NCBI GenBank assembly: GCA_011503125.2
Contig: WWBZ02000076.1
Coordinates: forward strand, 1 to 11,071
Source of the DNA: Botryosphaeria dothidea
Lineage: Eukaryota; Ascomycota; Dothideomycetes; Botryosphaeriales; Botryosphaeriaceae
Direction of reading: 5' to 3'
DNA length: 11,071 nt
Each line of letters begins with the position of its first letter. Position 1 is the stretch's first letter. This document shows positions 1 through 5,277 of this stretch, one piece after another. A program made the translations under genes and the position numbers. The notes beneath the pieces were generated by a model, which was not told where the DNA came from, did not search any database, and worked only from the letters and a program-made list of their open reading frames with translations.

Positions 1-127
1 ACCCTAACCCTAACCCTAACCCTAACCCTAACCCTAACCCTAACCCTAACCCTAACCCTAACCCTAACCCTAACCCTAACCCTAACCCTAACCCTAACCC
101 TAACCCTAACCCTAACCCTAACCCTAA
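1..127. repeat. Telomeric repeat array, (CCCTAA)21
   Basis: One leading A is followed by 21 perfect tandem copies of CCCTAA. The C-rich strand reads 5' to 3' inward, so the G-rich TTAGGG strand runs outward, as at a left chromosome end. TTAGGG is the telomere unit of most filamentous ascomycetes (established). There is no degenerate transition zone: the array stops at 127 and relic retroelement sequence begins at 128. Confidence 0.97.
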
Positions 128-1740
128 GAAGCCTAGGAAACCCAGGAAGCTAGATAAAAAGACCTCGATATACTTATTAGCGAAGCCTACGAGGAGGATA
201 GAGCAATCTAGGACCTCCGTAGAAGCATTAATACTAGAGATAGACGTGTACTAAGCTACTTAATTGGGAAGGGCTATAAGAAAAATATTTAGGACTTCTT
301 AGTAAAAGATGGTTGGGTATAGCTAAAAGACGCGCTTATTGTCCTAGACTACCAACTACTACGCCTACGCCTCCTACAGGATTACCACGAAAAACTACTT
401 ATAGGACACCTAGGACCTAAAGCTATATATAGGGAGCTTATAGAAAACTACTAGTAGGCTAGATAAAGGGAAGACGTTACTCGTTTCTGTAAGAACTATT
501 ACTACTACCGCCGCTATAAGCTATACTTAGAGCAAAAGCAAGGACTACTTAAACCGCTACCTATTCCCTAATAGAAGTAGCTCTACGTAACCCTAGACTT
601 TATAGAAAAACTACCGCTATGCACTAGGAAGAATTAGGAATACCGATACTATCTAGTTATTATAGACCGTTTAACTAAAGGAAAGATCTACGAGCTAATA
701 ATAATACTAGGTGCTAAAGAAACCGTAGAGGCTCTAAACCGCCGCCTCTTTTATATACGAGGTTTTCTAATAGATATTATCTCCGACCGAGGCAGCGCTA
801 TAGACTTCTATATCTATAGAAGAATTATAGAACGATATAACGTAAAGGTTAAAATGTTAACTACCTTTTACCCCTAGACTAACGGCTAGAGCGAGAGCTC
901 TATTAAAGGTCTTAAAAAGTACCTCCGGATATATATTAACTACGCGCAAGATAACTAGGTCGACTTTCTACCTAAAGCTGAATTTATAGCTAACACGTAT
1001 ATTAGCGTATTAACTAGCATATCGCCATTCTTCGCCGATAACGGATTCTATCTACGCACTAGCTTAGAGCCTATAAAAATCTACTAGGGTACTAGAAAAG
1101 TAGAAGTAATTAGGGTAGACTAGTTAGTTAAAAGATTAAATGCTATAAGAAGCTTCCTCTAAGAATAACTAGCCTAGATATAAGAATAATAAGCCCGCTA
1201 CGTAGATAAATTCCGCTAGCTATACCCTACTTTCCGTATAGGCGATAAAGTATTTATTAACGCCCGAGACTTTAACCTAGGACGGAATAGCAAGTCTCTC
1301 TTACTAAAGAACCTTAGTCCGTAGGAAATTACTAGGTTAATTAACGGCAAAGCATACGAAGTTGCTATACCTCCTTATATACAAGAGAAAGAAATCTTCC
1401 CTATATTCTACCCCTAGAAGCTACACCTTACCCTAGATAACCTATACCCGGGTTAGGTCTAGGAGCCTAGCCTAGTATATATAATCTTTAATAAGAACGA
1501 GAATAAAACTTATAAGGAGTAGGAAGTACTAGAGGTAGTAGACTGCCGAAACTTAAGGTATAGAGTATAGTATAAGGTTATCTTTATAGGCAACTAGGAC
1601 GAGTAGAACTCTAATCCCCTATAGCAATACTAGGGTAACTATAAGAATGCTCCTAATAAAATCCGTAAGTACTACGCATACTATAAGGACGCGCCCGAGC
1701 TGTCTAAATTTTTTAAGAAGCTTAGTAGACCTCGCTTAGA
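128..1740 (+). pseudogene. RIP-mutated chromovirus pol relic: integrase, GPY/F-like module, chromodomain
   Basis: One + strand frame (codon first bases at positions equal to 2 modulo 3) keeps Ty3/gypsy integrase features from 128 to about 1740 with no indel needed, but carries more than 30 in-frame TAG or TAA stops. Visible are a zinc-binding-like GHLG (about 404-415) followed by a degraded CxxC in which Cys seems replaced by Tyr, DFIEKLP with the first catalytic Asp at 596, DRGSAID with the second at 785, and TNG-stop-SESS with Glu at 893, which gives the D-35-E spacing. SPFFADNGF follows at 1022, a GPY/F-like LSP-stop-EITR at about 1313, and a degraded chromodomain from about 1508. Most stops fall where the family has Trp or Gln, as expected from TGG to TAG and CAG to TAG. 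Protease, reverse transcriptase and RNase H are absent because the telomere begins where upstream pol should lie. It is dead and differs from the younger element. Confidence 0.9.
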
Positions 1741-1754
1741 GAAGGGGGGGGTAG
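1741..1754 (+). other. Polypurine tract of the relic element
   Basis: The sequence is GAAGGGGGGGGTAG, directly before an LTR-like start TATTAGG. The young element has the equivalent AAGGGGGGGGATAG followed by TGTTACG. The relic LTR would then have begun TG, now TA, which fits the TpG to TpA change seen across the relic. In Ty3/gypsy elements this tract primes plus-strand DNA synthesis. Confidence 0.75.
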
Positions 1755-2010
1755 TATTAGGCCCCTTAAGCGCTACCACCCTAGGCAACTAGGTAGATAC
1801 TTAATAGTAACTAGAGGCCCCAGCTTTACCAAGGATAACTCGGTTAGGCACTAGGGCACGGGCCCAGCGCTAAGCGACTAGGTATATTTACCCTTCGCCC
1901 TCTCTTTCTAGACTCTCTTTCCTTTCTCCTTGTACATAGATTTTCAGTTGAAAGCAATACCATCATTTCGGCTTTGCTGCCTCACAATTTTCTACTATCC
2001 GCTATAACTA
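1755..2010 (+). repeat. Probable 3' LTR remnant of the relic element
   Basis: This stretch follows the polypurine tract, so it should be the 3' LTR. It starts TATTAGGCCCC (RIP-altered TG), has a TATA-like TATATTTA near 1884 followed by a pyrimidine-rich stretch, and holds no open frame. I cannot place its right end exactly. I set it near 2010, where the sequence changes to short pyrimidine-rich blocks. No second LTR copy of this relic is in the window for comparison. A patch at about 1920-1990 keeps many CpA and TpG steps, unlike both flanks. Confidence 0.55.
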
Positions 2011-2130
2011 CCTCCTCTAAACCGCCCCGTACCCGTACTTAATCCCGTATAACGCCCCTAATAACACTCCGCTATTCTAACACTCCCTCCCCGTCCTTCT
2101 CTACCCGCCGCTATCGTTGCTCTCCTACCC

Positions 2131-3052
2131 ATTATATACGCTCCGCGTTCTTCTCGATACGGTTCTTCCTCTCTTCTCGATACGGTTACTATTACGCTCC
2201 GCCTTCTTCCCGATACGGTTCTCCCCTCTCTTCCCGATACCGTTCTCCCTCTCTTCCTAATACGGTTCTTCCTCTTTTCTCGATACGGTTCTCCCTCTCT
2301 TCTCGATACCGTTCTTCCTCTCTTCTCGATACGGCTCTCTCTCTCTTCTCGATACGGCTCTCTCTCTCTCTTCTCGATACGGTTCTCTCTCTCTTCTCGA
2401 CACGGTTCTCCCTCTCTTCTCGATACCGTTCTTCCTCTCTTCTCGATACCGTTCTTCCTCTCTTCTCGATACGGTTCTCCCTCTCTTCTCGATACGGTTC
2501 TCTCTCTCTTCTCGATACGGCTACTATTACGCTCCGCGTTCTTCCTAATACGGTTCTCCCTCTCTTCCTAATACGGTTCTTCCTCTCTTCTCGATACCGT
2601 TCTCCTCTCTTCTCGATACCGTTCTCTCTATCTTCTCGATACCGTTCCCCCCTCTCTTCTCGACACGGTTCTCCCTCTCTTCTCGATACGGTTCTCTCTC
2701 TCTTCCCGATACGGTTCTCTCTATCTTCTCGATACCGTTCCCCCCTCTCTTCTCGACACGGTATCCCTCTCTCTTCTCGATACCGTTCTTCCTCTCTTCT
2801 TAATACGATTCTCTCTTCTCTTCTTAATACGCTTCTTCTTCTCTTCTTAATACGATATTCTACTCTCTTCTTTATACTATAATTCCTCTCTTCTCGATAC
2901 TATTCTTTCTCTCTTTTTAATACTCTTTCTCTCTCTTTCTAATACGCTTCTTTTCTCCCTTTTTAATATAATTCCCCCCTCTCTTCTCGATATAATTCTC
3001 TCTTCTCTTCTTAATACCGTTCTCTCCTCTCTTCTTAATATTATTCTCTTTT
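2131..3052. repeat. Pyrimidine-rich minisatellite, about 23-bp unit, about 38 copies
   Basis: The core CTCTCTTCTCGATACGGTT plus two to five pyrimidines recurs about every 22-24 bp, with roughly 38 recognisable GATAC, GACAC or AATAC cores from 2155 to 3035. The left half is rather uniform. To the right of about 2800 units drift to TTAATAC and AT-rich forms. A longer variant with ACTATTACGCTCCGC occurs at about 2186 and again at about 2521, suggesting a duplicated block of about 335 bp. The + strand is almost all C and T outside the GATACGG core. No coding potential is seen. Subtelomeric placement is typical of such arrays. Confidence 0.9.
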
Positions 3053-3318
3053 TTATATAAACGCCTTAATTCTCTACTATTACCCGGGCTACTATAATAA
3101 CTAACGCTCGCTATCGACTTACTATTTCGTTACTCTAACGAAAAAATATATTCTACTTCTACTTTTCTATTACCGGATTAACTATCTATCTATCTATATC
3201 TTTACCTCGGTTAAAACTCTCTTCTCTACCTATCCGGCGATTCTATTCTCTTACTACTACTACCGCGCCCGGCCTATTTATAAATAAACTATTACTCTCT
3301 CCGTCGTAATCGGACTCC
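3053..3318. other. AT-rich subtelomeric flank without genes, RIP-like
   Basis: I see no gene here. The stretch is TpA-rich and nearly lacks CpA and TpG, like the relic and minisatellite to its left. It contains a short (CTAT)n run at about 3182-3197. The last bases before the young element are GGACTCC. The target-site duplicate that should follow the other LTR lies outside the window. Confidence 0.7.
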
Positions 3319-3532
3319 TGTAACGAGCGGGCCTCTACCTCTAAGGATCCAAACACCAAAGAGGGTGGAAACCTGTCGAGGGTTTTCCTTGAGTGGGTAC
3401 AAGAAGAGGTACGTGAGGAACGAGTAGACGACTGAAGACTGAGCACTGCGTGCGAAGGCCTTGTTACTAACAATTGGTGCTGAATTGTTATTGAAGTTGA
3501 CCACGAAGGTCAAAGCTATCTAGAGAGCGTGG

Positions 3533-3540
3533 TTTATATA
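3533..3540 (-). promoter_or_regulatory. TATA box of the LTR promoter
   Basis: The - strand reads TATATAAA from 3540 to 3533. About 36 nt downstream, at 3504, begins GTGGTCAA, which is complementary to the primer site next to the 5' LTR. That would suit a transcript start at about this point. The same box in the 5' LTR is predicted at about 11069-11076 and is cut by the window end. Confidence 0.6.
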
Positions 3541-3584
3541 CGTAGGAGAGTTCTATACAATCTATGTGCTTAATAGGCGGGTTG

Positions 3585-3698
3585 CGCTCAATGGCGCGTA
3601 GTCTTCTGAGCGAGCTGTTGTGATTGAGCAGGATGGCTCAGTAGGTGGGGCCCGCTCAGGCAGCCTTGGCAATCTGAGCGGGTGGGTCTAGTTGAGCG
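3585..3698. promoter_or_regulatory. Cluster of TGAGCG/CGCTCA hexamers in U3
   Basis: Five perfect copies of TGAGCG or its complement occur in 114 bp: 3585 (-), 3607 (+), 3653 (-), 3675 (+) and 3693 (+), with near-copies at 3625 (TGAGCA) and 3636 (GCTCA). They lie upstream of the TATA box in the transcription direction, so they are candidate binding sites for a transcription factor. No factor is assigned. Confidence 0.5.
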
Positions 3699-3716
3699 CG
3701 AGGTCACGTGACCTCG
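3699..3716. promoter_or_regulatory. 18-bp perfect palindrome with a CACGTG E-box in U3
   Basis: CGAGGTCACGTGACCTCG is its own reverse complement. Its centre GTCACGTGAC is the form of E-box bound by bHLH factors of the Cbf1/Pho4/SREBP type (established class). It lies about 160 bp upstream of the LTR TATA box on the - strand and about 180 bp upstream of the + strand start codon at 3895, so a symmetric site could serve both directions (inference). Confidence 0.55.
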
Positions 3717-3796
3717 GATCTTTATGACCCCGACTTCTGTTGTTCCGGCGGGGCTGATCCCTAACTTCCTCAACCTGTGGAGGCTGCGCCGTAACA

Positions 3797-3810
3797 CTAT
3801 CCCCCCCCTT
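3797..3810 (-). other. Polypurine tract of the chromovirus
   Basis: The - strand reads AAGGGGGGGGATAG, ending right next to the LTR start TGTTACG. This is the standard place for the plus-strand primer in Ty3/gypsy elements and fixes the inner edge of the 3' LTR at 3796. Confidence 0.88.
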
Positions 3811-3814
3811 AAGG

Positions 3815-3831
3815 ATCTTCGGCCCGAAGAT
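3815..3831. promoter_or_regulatory. Inverted repeat with CGG-C-CCG core upstream of the antisense gene
   Basis: ATCTTCGG and CCGAAGAT are perfect 8-bp inverted arms around one C. CGG half-sites in inverted arrangement are the usual targets of fungal Zn2Cys6 proteins (established). The gene 64 bp downstream encodes a protein with a Zn2Cys6-like cysteine pattern, so autoregulation is possible. It could instead be an RNA hairpin in the leader of that gene. Confidence 0.4.
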
Positions 3832-3894
3832 TCTTCCGTATTGCCTATTTCCTTGTGGGTTCTTCCTGGCTTACTTTCTCTCCGTAAGTCCATC

Positions 3895-4769
3895 ATGTCT
3901 AAACGTAAGCGGGATACTACGGAGGAACGACGTCGTTTGGCGGCCCTCGTGGAGTCTATTTCCTTTCCCGCGATTCGTCCCTGCTTTGATTGTGAACTAA
4001 ACGGTAGGCCGTGTAAGGTTGCTCCGGAACACGATCGTTGTGGTGCTTGTATTGCGAAGGGTACTACGATGTGTGATGCGAAGAAGATGTCGCTTTCTGG
4101 AGGTAGGTGGTCTTTTCTTCTGTCCGGGATGCTTGCTCACGTTTTCTAGCCTTAAGTCTTCGCCGCGAGCAGGAGAAGTTAAAGGCCAAGGAGGCCGAGG
4201 CTCAAGAGAAGTTTCTGGCTTCTCTGGCTGATCTTGATAGGCTCCGTGCTGTTCAGGAGGAAGAGCGAGTGCGCTTACGGCGGGAGCAAGAGGAGATGCA
4301 TCGTCGTCATGAGGAGGTCCTGCGATGCCAGGAGAAAGAGCTAGGGACTGTTGCTGCTCGTTTGAAACGGTTGCGGGCCAACCAGCGTTTGTTGGAGGAG
4401 CGTGGTTACAAGGCTCTTCTTGCTGAGTCTGGTAGTTTGGCCGCGTTGGATGAGCATGATCGTCGGGAAGCGGAGGAGTTGCTGGCTGCGCTGGCCGAGG
4501 ATGAGGGGTACGCTCCTGACCCTGAGAATTCTGAGGGTCCGTCCGCGTCAAAACGGCCACGTCACGAGACGGTGGGTCTTGCTGCGCCGCATGTGGCTGA
4601 GTCTGCCGAGTCTGCCGGCGAGCCTGTGGCTGGTGCGAAATCTCCGTGCTCTCCTGAGCCTGTGAATTCTGCCCGTTTATCCCCCTATCTTGAGGGTCTC
4701 TCGCCGTTCTCGTTCGGGGACGACCTCGTTTCCGTGGGAGGTCGGGATTTTGACGGTGGAATTCTGTGA
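3895..4769 (+). CDS. Antisense two-exon gene: Zn2Cys6-like, coiled-coil protein carried by the retrotransposon
   Basis: Exon 1 is 3895-4102 and exon 2 is 4150-4769, giving 275 residues. The ATG at 3895 has A at -3. An in-frame ATG at 3724 lies inside the LTR and seems less likely. The start is basic (MSKRKR). Cys30, 33, 40, 49, 52 and 60 give C-x2-C-x6-C-x8-C-x2-C-x7-C, which satisfies the Zn2Cys6 binuclear-cluster spacing, although the usual Lys/Arg residues after Cys2 are missing. Residues about 71-155 are a highly charged Glu/Arg/Leu coiled coil, a second helix follows at about 165-186, and KRPRH at 204-208 resembles a nuclear signal. The tail is acidic, with Ser and Pro. The gene is opposite to gag and pol, overlaps the pol tail, and has 98 bp between polypurine tract and ATG. 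Role unknown; a nuclear DNA-binding regulator is an inference. I have an unverified memory of accessory antisense genes in Botrytis Gypsy elements. Confidence 0.72.
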
Positions 4770-5277
4770 CGAGATCTGGATGTATGTCGTCCTTGGGTAC
4801 CCATTGGTTATCCTCATTTCCGTATCCTTCCCATTTGACAAGATATTTGAGCTGATGTCCGAATCTTTTGCAGTCTAAGATTTTCTCGACTGGGTATTCG
4901 TCTTCTTCGGCATCTGGGTTTTCTGGGATTATCTCTTCTGGAGTTTCTGGGATTGTGGCGTTTTCTGGTGCTGGCTCGAGCAATGCCACGTGAAAGGTGG
5001 AATTCATTCGTGTCGTTGCTGGCAATTTGAGTCGATACGTAACGTTTCCAAGTTTTTCTGAAATTTCGAATGGACCGGTTTTCTTGAAATCCAATTTGTC
5101 GCTTGGTCGCTTCGATTTGATGTTTTTTGTGAGGAGGTATACTTTATCCCCCCTCTTTAGGTTCGGTGCCGCCTGGTGCCGTCTGTTGTAGTACTTGGAC
5201 ATCATGATTCGTACGTGCTCGAGGTCGAGACTGATGGCTTTGTGTAGTTCTTTTAGCTGCTCGGCTTTAAGAACACC
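3997..5277 (-). pseudogene. pol: Pol C-terminal part after the in-frame TAA: integrase GPY/F module, chromodomain, long tail
   Basis: This is the same frame as pol, directly after TAA at 5278-5280. The first ATG is at 5205, and numbering here starts there (402 residues). Residues about 15-78 are the integrase C-terminal module, with GPF at 44-46 and FHVALLEP at 71-78. A chromodomain covers about 103-152 (EYPVEKIL, YLVKWEGY at 121-128, Trp135). Chromodomains bind methylated histone tails and steer integration toward heterochromatin (established for the family). RGRPR at 160-164 resembles an AT-hook core. The remaining 238 residues are a Gln/Pro/Thr-rich tail opposite the + strand gene, much longer than usual. 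Fusion to the integrase core would need readthrough of the TAA; separate translation from 5205 is unlikely on a long mRNA. I regard it as a broken part of this copy, unless the TAA is found in other copies. Confidence 0.85.
4103..4149 (+). other. Predicted 47-nt intron of the antisense gene
   Basis: The donor is GTAGGT at 4103, the branch-like TGCTCAC ends at 4140, and the acceptor is TTTTCTAG at 4149. Length 47 shifts the reading phase exactly from exon 1 (frame ending at the TAG at 4147-4149) to the long exon 2 frame. The alternative donor at 4107 would not keep the frame. Size and signals are typical of filamentous ascomycetes. Confidence 0.78.

Larger units (their letters stand above)
3319..3796 (-). 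repeat. 3' LTR of the chromovirus, complete, 478 bp
   Basis: On the + strand the LTR begins TGTAACGAGC and ends GCCGTAACA, so both edges read TGTWACG inward (short imperfect terminal inverted repeats). The left edge is fixed by comparison with the second copy at 10855, the right edge by the adjacent polypurine tract at 3797-3810. On the coding (-) strand U3 runs from 3796 to about 3505, with a TATA box at 3540-3533, and R plus U5 fill about 3504-3319. U3 holds an 18-bp palindrome and a cluster of TGAGCG hexamers. In principle this copy can also lend promoter activity to the + strand gene starting at 3895. Confidence 0.93.

Noticed and set aside
128..1740. Possible alternative genetic code or UAG readthrough to explain the many stops
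   Set aside because: Catalytic and structural codons are also altered (CxxC Cys to Tyr, LTR TG to TA), so RIP decay explains it better.
2131..3052. Regularly spaced repeats considered as a CRISPR array
   Set aside because: The units are direct tandem copies without unique spacers, in a eukaryotic chromosome end.
3243..3513. Two overlapping - strand frames of 73-76 residues at the edge of the left LTR, repeated in part at 10800-11049
   Set aside because: They lie in the LTR and extend into unrelated flank. The repeat reflects the two LTR copies and not a gene. No domain is seen.
3588..3896. - strand frame of 102 residues across U3 and the polypurine tract
   Set aside because: It crosses the LTR boundary and the polypurine tract, has low-complexity Arg/Ser content and overlaps regulatory sequence.
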